64,000 nt of DNA, taken from assembly GCA_003388505.1 (NCBI GenBank), contig QQVO01000003.1, positions 1-64,000 of the forward strand, in the 5' to 3' direction. Origin of the DNA: Planctomycetota bacterium (GTDB taxonomy: Bacteria > Planctomycetota > Planctomycetia > Planctomycetales > Planctomycetaceae). The notes beneath the pieces are model-generated. The model did not search any database. It saw only the letters and a program-made list of their open reading frames with translations, and had not been told where the DNA came from. The position numbers and the translations under genes are program-made. Shown here piece by piece: positions 18,795 to 28,015 of this stretch (position 1 is the first letter of the stretch; every line of letters begins with the position of its first letter).

Positions 18795-19328
18795 CGAAAT
18801 CTCCCTCGTGTCAACCGGGCTTCATCGGGAACGTGCAATTCCTCCCTTTGAATTTTAGACAGCGAGTCGGGCGAAGGAAGGGGTCGCGGCTCACTTCGAC
18901 TCTCGACGACCGGTCTGCAGTTGGAATTGGGTTTCTTCGTGACAATCGGCATCCGCTGCCGCTCCTCTCCGTCGGCGCGGTTGGCGACGGAGATCGGGCC
19001 ATCACGACGCTCTCCCGGCCGTGTTCCAACAACGGAAAGTTTCGCGCCGTGCGCAGATTTAGCGTGCAACAGACTCCACGTCGTGGACATCCGACTCGGC
19101 GGAGCGAGTCGGCCACATTGGTTGCGGGCGGAGATCGCGCGGGAATCATCGAGTCGTACGCATGTGGAAGACTTTACCGATTGCGCGGACCGCAACGATC
19201 TCTGAGGGCCCGATTCTGCGGGGCCGCCGTCGGCGCGATTCCGGAAAGAGGTCGCTGCTTGTAGTGGCCGAATTAACGATTAGACCGTGTCACGGACGCG
19301 CGTTTAGTGGCTGGAAGGGAGTCGAAAC
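18795..19328. other. Divergent gene-free region with hairpin
   Basis: Between the DUF3124 gene and the TolC-family gene I see no coding region. A hairpin CCGACTCG-gcggag-CGAGTCGG lies at 19091-19112, flanked by GTGG and CCAC that could extend it. The stretch should hold promoters for both divergent genes, but no convincing -35/-10 pair was identified. Confidence 0.5.
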
Positions 19329-20780
19329 TTGGTCGCGCGCATCCTGTTGCTGTTGATCGCGTCGGCCTGCCTCTCTGCGGAGGGGTACGCCCAGCCGCGG
19401 CCGTTCCCGGTTTCGCAGGAGGACCACGATCCGGAGGAAGGGCGCCTCGACAGCGAAGTCGCGCCGCCCGGGCGGGTCGGCCGGGCGTTCGTCGAACCGC
19501 CCCCTGTTCCCGATCTCACCACGCCGGAATGGGCCGCCTCCCCACTCGCCGCGAGCACGGTCGAGCAGCCCTACACACTCGACGTGCTGTTGCATCTCGC
19601 CGGCCGAAACAATCCCACGTTGCGTGAGGCCCGGCTGCACATCAACGGGCAACTCGCACGGGCCCAGCAGGCGGGACTCTACCCGAATCCGACGCTCGCC
19701 TACGTCGGCGAACAGATCGGACTGAACGACACGGCGGGGGAGTGGCAGGGGGCGGAACTCCAGCAGCGCTTCGTCACGGCTCACAAACTCGAACTCAGCC
19801 GGAACAAGTATCTGCAACGGGCCAAGGTCGCCGAACACCTCGCAGTGGCCCAGCAGTTCCGCGTCTGCAACGACGTTCGCATCCACTTCGCGAGAGCGCT
19901 GGCGGCGCTGCAGATTGTCGAGTTGTGCCGGGAACTGCTGAAGTCGGCCGAAGACCACGTGCTGACGGTGCGGGAGATGTATAACCTCGGACAGACGAAC
20001 CGGGCCGACGCGCACCAGGCCAACGCCATGCTGCAGCGCCGCCGGCTGGAAGTTCTGGCCGCCGAGAACGAGGCCCGCCAGCGATTGCTGGAACTGACCG
20101 CGATGGTCGGACTCGATGCGTTCAATATTTCGCTGGAAGGATCGCTGGAGAGTGAGCGGTCGGTCATCGAGTTTGAGTCGGCCTACGCCCAGTTGCTGGC
20201 CTCGAGTCCGGAACTCCTCGCGGCCTATGCCAAGCTGCGGGAGGACTCGATGACACTGGCCCGGGAGAATGTCGAATGGGTGCCCGACATCGTAGTCTCC
20301 GCCGGACCGGGCTATAACGTCGTGGACCGGCAAACCACGGTTGCGGCCCGCGTGTCGGTGGAGATTCCCCTGTTCGATCGAAATCAGGGCACGATCAACC
20401 AGGCCGAGGCTGACTACGGCCGTCAGCGCTGCGAGATTCGGCGGACGGAACTCGACCTGCGGCGGCGGCTGGCGGAGGAGTACGGGCGATACCTCACCGC
20501 GTATCAGCACGCCGCCGAGTATGAAGCCGTCGTGATTCCGTCAAAGCGGGAAGCCTACCTCGTGACTCTCGAAAGCTATGCCCGCAACCGGGCCGAGTGG
20601 CCGGACGTTCTCGCGGCCCAAGTGGAGTACACCGACGCCCGCATGCAGTACATTGAACATCAGCGCGACCGGCGGATCTCCGAAGTCCTGATCGACGGCT
20701 TTTTGTTGCACGGCGGCCTCGAGGCGCCGCCCGGACCGCTGCCCCAAGGCCATATCGACAGTGTTCCGAAGCCGCGATAA
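19329..20780 (+). CDS. TolC-family outer-membrane efflux protein (CzcC-like)
   Basis: A 483-residue outer-membrane factor resembling CzcC/CusC-type channels for metal efflux. A signal peptide (VARILLLLIASACLSAEGYA) is followed by the TolC repeats with long amphipathic helices; ARAQQAGLYPNPTLAYVGEQI is a clear CzcC-type signature. The start is a TTG at 19329 with GGGAG seven to eleven bases upstream. It lies 89 bp before the multicopper oxidase, suggesting one metal-resistance operon. The inner-membrane RND pump and the membrane-fusion protein normally found with CzcC are not adjacent. Confidence 0.88.
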   Translation: MVARILLLLIASACLSAEGYAQPRPFPVSQEDHDPEEGRLDSEVAPPGRVGRAFVEPPPVPDLTTPEWAASPLAASTVEQPYTLDVLLHLAGRNNPTLREARLHINGQLARAQQAGLYPNPTLAYVGEQIGLNDTAGEWQGAELQQRFVTAHKLELSRNKYLQRAKVAEHLAVAQQFRVCNDVRIHFARALAALQIVELCRELLKSAEDHVLTVREMYNLGQTNRADAHQANAMLQRRRLEVLAAENEARQRLLELTAMVGLDAFNISLEGSLESERSVIEFESAYAQLLASSPELLAAYAKLREDSMTLARENVEWVPDIVVSAGPGYNVVDRQTTVAARVSVEIPLFDRNQGTINQAEADYGRQRCEIRRTELDLRRRLAEEYGRYLTAYQHAAEYEAVVIPSKREAYLVTLESYARNRAEWPDVLAAQVEYTDARMQYIEHQRDRRISEVLIDGFLLHGGLEAPPGPLPQGHIDSVPKPR

Positions 20781-20869
20781 TTCGAGGCCGGCTTCACGCG
20801 TCGTCGCAGTGCGCGCTGCTCCTCACGATCGATCAAGCCGGGACGAAACGGGCAGACTGGAACTCAACC

Positions 20870-22381
20870 ATGACACAATCGCATCCCGACAACGGACGCC
20901 GCGACTTCATCAAGCGGGGCGCCTTCGCCGCCGTCGCCCTCTCCACCGGCGCTGCTGCTCATGCGTCTCAGGAAACGTCAGGAGCAAACGACAGCGCACA
21001 ACCGTTGATTACCCTGCCCCCCTCCGTCGAGCACCGGCACCCCCACGTCAAAGCCGAGTATGAGGGCTTTTCCCGCTACGTCCCTTCACGCGGAAACAAT
21101 CCGGATTCCGACTATTACATCGGGAAACTGGTGCCGGGATTCCGCAAGCCGGAGGAGGGCCCGGCCCCGTTCGTCGCCCCGGATGTTCCGACTCTGCCGC
21201 ACACCGTCAAAGAGGGCGTCAAGGAGTTTCATCTCGTGCCGCAGGCCGTGGAGCGGGAATTCCTGCCCGGCTACTTCATGAACGTCTGGGGCTTCAACGG
21301 TTCCATTCCCGGTCCGACGATCGAGGTTACGCAGGGCGACCGGGTGCGGATCATCGTGACCAACGAACTCCCGGAAGAGACCTCCCTGCACTGGCACGGC
21401 TTCGAGCTGCCGGTGCAGTATGACGGATCGCACACGCTGACGCAGAATCCGATCATGCCGGGCAAGACGTTCGTCTACGAGTTCGACGTTCACGAAGAAG
21501 GGACGTTCTTCTACCACACGCACGTCGCGATGCAGGAGACGCACGGGATGGTGGGCTGGTTCATCGTCCATCCGCGCCAGCCGTTCGATCCGCCGGTCGA
21601 CCGGGACTTCGGGTTGATCTTCCAACACTTCGCGATCCTGCCCAACCAGACCGTCAACGACTCCTGGTCGATGGACTGGAACTGGCACACGATCAACGGC
21701 CGCAGCGGTCCCTTCACCACGCCGCTGGTCGTCAAACACGGCGAGCGCGTTCGCATCCGCATCATGGACTTTTCCCCGGTGCAGCATCACCCCGTCCATC
21801 TCCACGGCCACACGTTCTGGGTGACGGGACACGAAGGCGCGCGGATCCCGAAGTCGGCCTGGATTCCGCGCAATACGGAATTGATCGCCGTGGCGCAGGC
21901 CAGCAGTTTCGAGTTCATCGCGAATAACCCGGGCGACTGGATGTTCCACTGCCACATGACGCATCACATGATGAATCACATGGTCAAACATGTCGGCCCG
22001 AGAATCCGGCAGGGGGAGAACGTCGAGGAGTACATCAACAATCTCGACAACCGCCCGGCCGTGCAGATGCAGCATCAAGACCCCGGCTTCGCCGTCCCCG
22101 GCTATCCGCAGGGAATGAAGGGGATGTCGATGAGTGAAGAGTTCATGCGGCGAATCTGGTCGCGACGGGAATTCATGGGCATGCGGGCGACTGCCGCCAT
22201 GTCGCTGATGGGGCTGATGACCACCCTCCGCGTGCTCCCCGCAGACCTGTACCACCGCGTGATGGAAACCGACGAGACGATCGAGAAGGGCGCGATTTTC
22301 CAGGAGATCGTCAACCGCTTCGGCGACCCCGCCCATTACGAACCGGCCCCGATGCCGATGAAGCATGGGCATCATTCCTGA
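20870..22381 (+). CDS. Tat-exported multicopper oxidase
   Basis: A 503-residue multicopper oxidase, probably periplasmic. The Tat signal (RRDFIKRGAFAAVAL) is at 10-24. All copper sites are present: HWHG at 174-177, HTH at 216-218, HPVHLHGH at 307-314 and HCHMTHHMMNHM at 360-371, the last giving the type 1 site with a Met axial ligand. The C-terminal ~120 residues are rich in Met and His (GMKGMSMSEEF, MPMKHGHHS), as in copper-tolerance oxidases such as CopA/CueO. Oxidation of Cu(I) or of phenols is likely. It follows a CzcC-like gene. Confidence 0.93.
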   Translation: MTQSHPDNGRRDFIKRGAFAAVALSTGAAAHASQETSGANDSAQPLITLPPSVEHRHPHVKAEYEGFSRYVPSRGNNPDSDYYIGKLVPGFRKPEEGPAPFVAPDVPTLPHTVKEGVKEFHLVPQAVEREFLPGYFMNVWGFNGSIPGPTIEVTQGDRVRIIVTNELPEETSLHWHGFELPVQYDGSHTLTQNPIMPGKTFVYEFDVHEEGTFFYHTHVAMQETHGMVGWFIVHPRQPFDPPVDRDFGLIFQHFAILPNQTVNDSWSMDWNWHTINGRSGPFTTPLVVKHGERVRIRIMDFSPVQHHPVHLHGHTFWVTGHEGARIPKSAWIPRNTELIAVAQASSFEFIANNPGDWMFHCHMTHHMMNHMVKHVGPRIRQGENVEEYINNLDNRPAVQMQHQDPGFAVPGYPQGMKGMSMSEEFMRRIWSRREFMGMRATAAMSLMGLMTTLRVLPADLYHRVMETDETIEKGAIFQEIVNRFGDPAHYEPAPMPMKHGHHS

Positions 22382-22388
22382 GGTCGGC

Positions 22389-22413
22389 CTCCGCGGTGAA
22401 GCGGAGTATTTTC
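22389..22413 (+). terminator. Intrinsic terminator candidate after the oxidase
   Basis: Stem CTCCGC-ggtgaa-GCGGAG followed by TATTTTC, eight bases past the multicopper oxidase stop. The stem is short (6 bp) and the T-run interrupted, so the signal is moderate. Confidence 0.5.
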
Positions 22414-22636
22414 TCACCGGTTTGCACAAACGTCATTTCGCAGCATTCGTTCCGGGCGCGAAAAAGATCTGAGTGTCCGCGTCGACCGCCCGGAGCAGCC
22501 TGGCGATCGCTGAGACGGCTCAAAATGCTGAGGCGACGGCATTCTCTCTTTTCTTTTTGAGCCTGGCGGTCTCCAATTGCGATTTGGGGAATAGACAGCC
22601 TCGGAGTACCGACGCGGATTCTCTTCCGGAGCGGCC

Positions 22637-23677
22637 ATGACAGAGCAACAGGGACGATTACGATCCCGTTTGGTGGACGATACGGCCGCACCGATGTTCT
22701 GGCTGGCGCTGATCTTCCTGGCGAACACCGCTGCGCTGATCGTGCTCTGGGTCGACGTGCCCCGCGTGCAGGAGGTGTATCTGACGGCTGCGGAGGAAAC
22801 GGGCGACGCAACAGCGAGAGTACAGACGGCTGCGTTTGAGAGCCGGGCGTTCCGCCTCGGAACCTGGTCGCTGTGGCTGGCTGCGCTCCTGTGGCCCGTC
22901 TTCCTCATCGAGGCGCTTGTTTACTCTATTGCGGCCGGCGGCATGCGGCTGACGCGGATGCGGTCTCTGGCGTGCGTTTTGCCGCCGCTGAGGCTGATCG
23001 CCTCCAATCCTGAAATGGGGGACCGAATCTGGCTCCCCACGATGGGTTGGACGGAACGGACGGACGAACTCCGCGCCCGGCTGGAAAAGGCCTTCGCGCT
23101 GCCGATGTCCGTCATTGCGCTGATGATTCTGCCGGTCCTGCTGATCGAATTCGGACTGCAGGAGAAGATTGTCGAATCTCCCTGGTTGCGAACCGGCCTG
23201 CATGTCAGCACCGGGGTGATCTGGTTCGCCTTCGCCCTGGAGTTCATTGTGATGTGCTCGGTCGCCAAAAAGAAGCTGCAGTACTGCAAGCAGCACTGGC
23301 TCGATCTGGCGATCATCCTCCTGCCGTTGATCTCGTTCCTGCGCACGCTGCGCGTCCTGCGCGCCACCCGTTTCGCCCGCCTTGCGCGCGTCCAGCAGCT
23401 TACGAAGGTGGGCCGCATGTATCGTTTGCGGGGACTCGGGATCAAGCTGTTCCGCGCCCTGCTGCTGTTTGAAGTGGTCAACCGCGTGCTCCGCATCTCG
23501 CCGGAGCGCAAGCTCGAGCGGCTTCAGGACCGGCTCACCGAGAAGATGGAAGAAGTCGCCGCCCTTCGCCAGGAGATCGCCGAACTGGAAGAGACGATCG
23601 CCGCCCAGCGTCCACTGCCGCAGGCGGAGTCGCCGGTGTCAGACGCGGCCGAGGTTGAACAGGCGTGGCCTTCGTGA
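22637..23677 (+). CDS. Voltage-sensor-like membrane protein with C-terminal coiled coil
   Basis: A 346-residue protein. Two helices lie near 20-40 and 76-99, then a four-helix block that looks like a voltage sensor: about 152-174, 184-210 (acidic Glu202), 221-235 (Asp223) and an S4-like helix with arginines at 236, 239, 242, 245, 248 and 251, exactly every third residue. No pore loop or selectivity filter follows; instead residues 289-325 form a coiled coil (RKLERLQDRLTEKMEEVAAL). The arrangement of sensor plus coiled coil recalls Hv1 proton channels, but that is analogy. The gene stands alone 255 bp past the copper genes. Confidence 0.75.
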   Translation: MTEQQGRLRSRLVDDTAAPMFWLALIFLANTAALIVLWVDVPRVQEVYLTAAEETGDATARVQTAAFESRAFRLGTWSLWLAALLWPVFLIEALVYSIAAGGMRLTRMRSLACVLPPLRLIASNPEMGDRIWLPTMGWTERTDELRARLEKAFALPMSVIALMILPVLLIEFGLQEKIVESPWLRTGLHVSTGVIWFAFALEFIVMCSVAKKKLQYCKQHWLDLAIILLPLISFLRTLRVLRATRFARLARVQQLTKVGRMYRLRGLGIKLFRALLLFEVVNRVLRISPERKLERLQDRLTEKMEEVAALRQEIAELEETIAAQRPLPQAESPVSDAAEVEQAWPS

Positions 23678-23735
23678 AGAGTCTTCTTCATGACTTGACC
23701 ACGCTGTCGAGAGATCGCGGCCAAGACGTAGCCGC

Positions 23736-25943
23736 TCACTCCTCCTCCGCCAACCGCTCCACTTCCGCCAGCAGCGGGCGGTAGGCGTAGGCGTTGAGTA
23801 CGGCGATCAGGCCGAGGTCGCTCTGGTCGCGGGCGACGTCGGCGAGGGTGTTGATGCAGTTGTACATCTGCTCCAGCGCCGTCTCGAGTTGGGTCAGCGC
23901 CCCTTCGCTATCCCCGGCCTCCCTGGCGATGGCGGCCGCGCGGACCGCCTGCACGGCGGCCCAGTATTCCAGCACGTATTCGCCCCGCTTGGCGTAGTAG
24001 AACAGCACGTCCTTCGCCCGCGGATCGGCCGCGCCGTTGGCGCGGTACAGTTCGATCATGTACTGCGTGTAATGATCGATCGACTCCTGCCACCACTCCG
24101 GTTCCGGCTCGGCGACGTAGTGCTTCATCAACATCCCGGGGACCGGGAACGCGAAGCCGAGGCCGTTTTCGTCGATAACATCGGTCGCATCCTCCAGGTG
24201 GTTCCACGCAATCTGCAGGCGTTCCGCCGCGTCGGGATCGCTCGTGAGGTGCTCCCACAGCTTGAGTGTTTCGTCTTCGCAGGAGGCGTCCGGGTCCCAT
24301 GACGCCCGCGAGAGGCTGTAGACCACCGAATCGAGCTCGGCGGGGATCCAGTAACGCGTCGAGAATCCGTCCCAGCCCAGGTCTTTGAGGTCGGTGACGA
24401 GCGAGGCGATGCTCCGCAGACCGGACTGCGGCAACACGCCGACGTTGTCGTCCGCCAGCGTGAGAATCAACCGGCTGTCGACCTTGTCAGCGGGAACGGC
24501 CTCAAGAAGCTCGCGGTTTGCGGCGACGCGGCGGGCGGTGTAATCGATGAAGTTCAGCGTCGCCGCTCCCGGGGGGACCACCTCATCGAGGACCGGGAAC
24601 AGGACCGGATCGACCGCCGTAATGACCAGATCGACAAAGTCGCCGTCGGGCCGCTGCAGAAGCTGCTCATCCTCGAGCAGCGCGTGGAAGAACGCGAGGC
24701 CGACGACGTTGCCCTTCACCGCCTGTTCGCCGCGCGATCCCGTGGCGATCAGCATCCGCTGCGCGGCGGCGTCGAGCAACGTCTGCAGCGAAAGGTCGCT
24801 TCCCTTCAGGCGGGGCGAGAGAAGTTCCCAGGCTTCTTCGGCATGCTGGTCCCACTCGGGGAACTCCGGCATCGTGAGATACAGCGTGTCGAGGTTGGGA
24901 TAGGTTTCGAGATAGGCCCGAATCTTCGCGGTGGTGAGACCGCGGAGGGTCTCGTCGGTCGGCCCCTGATCGGCGCCGGGGATGATCGTGAGATCGTTGA
25001 TGCCGCGGGCCGTGTCGGAGCCTTTCAGCACCGACTGAAACTCGCGCGGAAACTCCAGCGGCGAGATGCTGATGCCGACCGACATGCCGAGTGAGTGGGC
25101 GAGTTCAATCAGACCATGCACATGGGCAATGCCGGCTTGCGTCATTTCGTCCGGGTTGCTCAGCCCGGCAAAGTCCGGGTTCTCGAACAGTTCCTTGCCG
25201 AGAAACGCTTTGCGGCCGGCCGAATCGCGATCGATCGGGAATGCTTCGCCGTACCACAACACGGCCGTCTGCTTGGCGACCCCCGCGTACTCGTACTGCA
25301 CGAACGGCTGCCAGGGGTAGACCTGCAGCATCAACCGGTTGTACTTCAGTTTGGCGAGTTGACGCAGGACTCGCTCGTGGTCCGCCAGTCCCCACGACTC
25401 GGGCCCGACGGGAAAATCGTTGATCGTCCGCCAGGTCCGCGAGCGGAGCACCGGTTCCTGGACGATGTCGTAGCCGGACAGGTCGAACGGCTGCTTCTCG
25501 GCCGGATCAATGTCGCCGAAGAGGAGGTAACGGATTCCCAGTTGATGCCCAAGTTCATACACCGACCACAGCGTGGCTGCCGGACTGCCCCCGCCGACGA
25601 TCAACGTCACGCCATCCTCTCCATCAACGCTGCGAATGAAGAGACCCTGATCGGACAGCGTGGGCCAGTCGTCGCCGATCTGCTGCTTGACGTGCGGATT
25701 GCTCTCCGGACTGCCGACCAGAATGAACGCATCAGCCACGTCGGGCAAGCTGTCGCTGACGGCGGCGTTGACGTCCTCAAACACCCGTCCGAACTGGCCG
25801 GCGAGTTCCTCCGCGGCGAAGCGTTCCAGGTCTGAAGCCTCTTCGCCAACGACGACGGCGACTGTTTCTGCGGCGAGGGTCTGATCCGAGGGAGCAAAGA
25901 GACAGGCAAAAAGAGCCGTGGCGAGTGAGAATCGGAACATCAT
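23736..25943 (-). CDS. Secreted glycoside-hydrolase-like protein (alpha-glucuronidase N-domain type)
   Basis: A 735-residue exported protein. After a signal peptide (MMFRFSLATALFACLFAPS), residues ~25-150 match the carbohydrate-binding-like N-terminal domain of alpha-glucuronidases and hexosaminidases (ERFAAEELAGQFGRVFED, GGGSPAATLWSVYELGHQLG, IRYLLFGD). A TIM-barrel-like region follows (ERVLRQLAKLKYNRLMLQVY, HVHGLIELAHSLGMSVGIS), then a helical C-terminus. A polysaccharide substrate is likely but unspecified. The start ATG at 25943 has AGAAGG about ten bases upstream. A propeller gene lies upstream on the same strand, separated by 240 bp of repeats. Confidence 0.75.
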   Translation of the reverse strand: MMFRFSLATALFACLFAPSDQTLAAETVAVVVGEEASDLERFAAEELAGQFGRVFEDVNAAVSDSLPDVADAFILVGSPESNPHVKQQIGDDWPTLSDQGLFIRSVDGEDGVTLIVGGGSPAATLWSVYELGHQLGIRYLLFGDIDPAEKQPFDLSGYDIVQEPVLRSRTWRTINDFPVGPESWGLADHERVLRQLAKLKYNRLMLQVYPWQPFVQYEYAGVAKQTAVLWYGEAFPIDRDSAGRKAFLGKELFENPDFAGLSNPDEMTQAGIAHVHGLIELAHSLGMSVGISISPLEFPREFQSVLKGSDTARGINDLTIIPGADQGPTDETLRGLTTAKIRAYLETYPNLDTLYLTMPEFPEWDQHAEEAWELLSPRLKGSDLSLQTLLDAAAQRMLIATGSRGEQAVKGNVVGLAFFHALLEDEQLLQRPDGDFVDLVITAVDPVLFPVLDEVVPPGAATLNFIDYTARRVAANRELLEAVPADKVDSRLILTLADDNVGVLPQSGLRSIASLVTDLKDLGWDGFSTRYWIPAELDSVVYSLSRASWDPDASCEDETLKLWEHLTSDPDAAERLQIAWNHLEDATDVIDENGLGFAFPVPGMLMKHYVAEPEPEWWQESIDHYTQYMIELYRANGAADPRAKDVLFYYAKRGEYVLEYWAAVQAVRAAAIAREAGDSEGALTQLETALEQMYNCINTLADVARDQSDLGLIAVLNAYAYRPLLAEVERLAEEE

Positions 25944-26034
25944 CAGAACGTCACCTTCTGTCAAATTGCCGGTCGATGTTGTTGAATGACACCCCTGTAG
26001 CCGGCCTCAATGAGTCCAGCCAATTCCTGCCACC

Positions 26035-26093
26035 CTGTAGCCGGCCTCACTGAGGCCGGTCCCGCACTCCGGGCTCATTGAGCCCGGCTACAG
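26035..26093. repeat. CTGTAGCCGG palindromic repeats
   Basis: CTGTAGCCGGCCTCA at 26035 and its inverse TGAGCCCGGCTACAG ending at 26093 make a long imperfect hairpin, each arm itself palindromic. A further diverged copy starts at 25995. The cluster lies between two leftward genes, past the stop of the propeller gene, where it may end transcription. Confidence 0.55.
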
Positions 26094-26140
26094 AGTTGGG
26101 AGGGCGTCCTGCTGATCCACGGAATTTCCCATGAAACACG

Positions 26141-26166
26141 ATTCCGGCTCGGCGGGAGCCTCGCCC
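26141..26166. repeat. ATCCGGCTCGGC repeat, copy 1
   Basis: A 26-bp sequence (ATTCCGGCTCGGC then GGGAGCCTCGCCC) containing a GGCTC/GAGCC palindrome. Close copies lie at 44821-44846 and, reversed, at 62141-62168. All three lie just past the 3' ends of genes. Confidence 0.6.
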
Positions 26167-26183
26167 ACCCGACGCGATTCAAT

Positions 26184-27653
26184 TCACTGATCCAGATCTT
26201 CAAAACAGTACAGACTGTGGTACGTCCGGACGTACAGACGGTTGTCCGCGATGGCAGGCGTGGCGACGACGCTGTCCACGACGTCGTTCTTGGAAAGAAC
26301 CTCAACGCTCGGCCCGGCCTCGAGGACAACGATGTATCCGTTCTCCCCCGCCACGTAGATCTTGTCGCCGGCCGCGACGGGCGAGGCGTAGTAGTTGCCG
26401 AGGTTGTTGATCCGCTTCCGGTCCCAGACTTCGCTGCCGTCTTCGAGATTGAACGCGGCGGAGATGCCGCCCTTCTTCACCAGGAAGAGGCGGCCGTCGT
26501 AAGCGAGGGGGGATGAAATGTTCGACGGAGCTTTGTGATCGAGGTTCCAGACCATGTGGGTTTCGGTCACGTCGCCCGATCCGCCGCCGCGAATGCACTG
26601 GATGATGTTGCCGCCGCCGACGCGGTTCGTCGGCGCCTGGAAGGCGTCGTCGATCTCTTCATCGACGAGGTAACCGTCGCCGTCGGCGTCCCCCTTGTCG
26701 AACTTTTCGTGGAAGGCCGGGTCGAGTTCGCTCTTGTCGAGCTTCCCGTCCTGATCGGTATCGACCCATTGGAGTAGGGCGAACTTGAGGACGCGCGCCG
26801 TGTCCCCGTAGCTCTGCACCGACATGTAGATGCGGTCGTCCTGCACGACCGGCGTGGTCATGATCGTCCGCAACAGGGAGTCGCAATGCCACAACTGTTC
26901 ACCGGAGTGCGGGTCGTAACCGATCATCTGCCCGCTGCCCGCGACGACGACGTCGGTGCGGCCGTTCGCGGTGCACAGCACCGGAACGGCGTATCCGCCG
27001 AGCATCTGCGGCCGCTCGGTCCGCCACCGCAATTCTCCCGACTCCTTGTCGATCGCGAGGATGTAGGGGGCGAGGTCGTCATCGAGGTTGAAGATGACCA
27101 TGTCCTCGTAAACGATCGGCGAGTTCGCCGCGCCCCAGCCCATCAGATAGAACGGCATCGGCAGGGGATACTTCCACAGCAGGCTGCCGGTTTCTGCATC
27201 GAGCGCAATCAGGCCGATGGTGCTGAAGTGCACGAAGACCCGTTCTCCGTCCGTGGCCGGTGTGGACGAGGCGTGCTCGTTGGGCGACGTGATGGCCGGC
27301 AGTTCGCCCGCCGGAAAGCTCGTGCTCCACAGTTCCTCTCCGCTGGCGGCGTCGAGGCCGTACACCGTGAAGGTCTCCTCATCGGAAAGTTCCGTGATGA
27401 ACGTGCGACCGTCGGCGATCACCGGACACGCCACGCCCGGCCCCAGTTCCTTCGACCACTTGACGTTGTGTTCGTAGGAGAATTCAACCGGCGGCGAGGT
27501 GCTTTCGCTCGCCACGCCCGAGGCATTCGGCCCGCGAAACTGCGGCCAGTCTTCGGCCCGAGCCAAACCCGTTAGAAGCAGCATCGCGCTGCAGAGTGCA
27601 AACTGGGATGAGTAAGAGCGCGTGTGATCGATGGCCGGCATGGTGTCTTTCAT
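26184..27653 (-). CDS. Secreted PQQ-type beta-propeller protein with two EF-hands
   Basis: A 489-residue exported protein (signal region SQFALCSAMLLLTGLARA) built of outer-membrane BamB/PQQ-like propeller blades: repeated LDAASGEELW, LDAETGSLLW, IDKESGELRW and YDPHSGEQLW motifs. Two calcium-binding EF-hand loops, DTDQDGKLDKSE and DADGDGYLVDEE, are inserted at about 298-309 and 322-333 between blades. Such proteins are numerous in planctomycetes and their ligands unknown. The start may be the ATG at 27653 or one four codons later; no ribosome binding site is decisive. Confidence 0.85.
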   Translation of the reverse strand: MKDTMPAIDHTRSYSSQFALCSAMLLLTGLARAEDWPQFRGPNASGVASESTSPPVEFSYEHNVKWSKELGPGVACPVIADGRTFITELSDEETFTVYGLDAASGEELWSTSFPAGELPAITSPNEHASSTPATDGERVFVHFSTIGLIALDAETGSLLWKYPLPMPFYLMGWGAANSPIVYEDMVIFNLDDDLAPYILAIDKESGELRWRTERPQMLGGYAVPVLCTANGRTDVVVAGSGQMIGYDPHSGEQLWHCDSLLRTIMTTPVVQDDRIYMSVQSYGDTARVLKFALLQWVDTDQDGKLDKSELDPAFHEKFDKGDADGDGYLVDEEIDDAFQAPTNRVGGGNIIQCIRGGGSGDVTETHMVWNLDHKAPSNISSPLAYDGRLFLVKKGGISAAFNLEDGSEVWDRKRINNLGNYYASPVAAGDKIYVAGENGYIVVLEAGPSVEVLSKNDVVDSVVATPAIADNRLYVRTYHSLYCFEDLDQ

Positions 27654-28015
27654 CGCTGGGGTCGGTGAACGAAACACAGCCTATTCCGTTTCGCGTTCAC
27701 AGAACAAGCGTGCGGCGTATTGGCTCACGCGAAGACGCGAAGTCGCAAAGTTTTGGTGGAGAGTTCGATGAGGCAATCGAAGTGCCTCGTTCAGAGTGGC
27801 GGGATTGACGGTGCGATTGAGACCGGATGACCCGAGAGCCTTGGGCGTCATCCATCAGTCGGTCGCGACGGATACGCCGTACAACCCAACTCTGGCGAAC
27901 AGACAATAGTCGTCGCCCGAACCTTAATTCTCCTCGCAGCCATCACCGTCCCTTTGCGCCACTCTTTGCGCCTTGGCGACTTTGCGTGAACCCCCTCTCT
28001 GCGTGCCCCCCCGGC
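27654..28015. other. Intergenic region with TTTGCG boilerplate inverted repeat
   Basis: No gene is visible. A 26-bp sequence ending GTCGCAAAG (27725-27750) and its inverted near-copy starting CTTTGCGCC (27964-27989) differ at four positions. Related strings occur near 2018 and 37968. They look like a dispersed intergenic repeat rather than a regulatory site. The rest is unremarkable. Confidence 0.5.
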
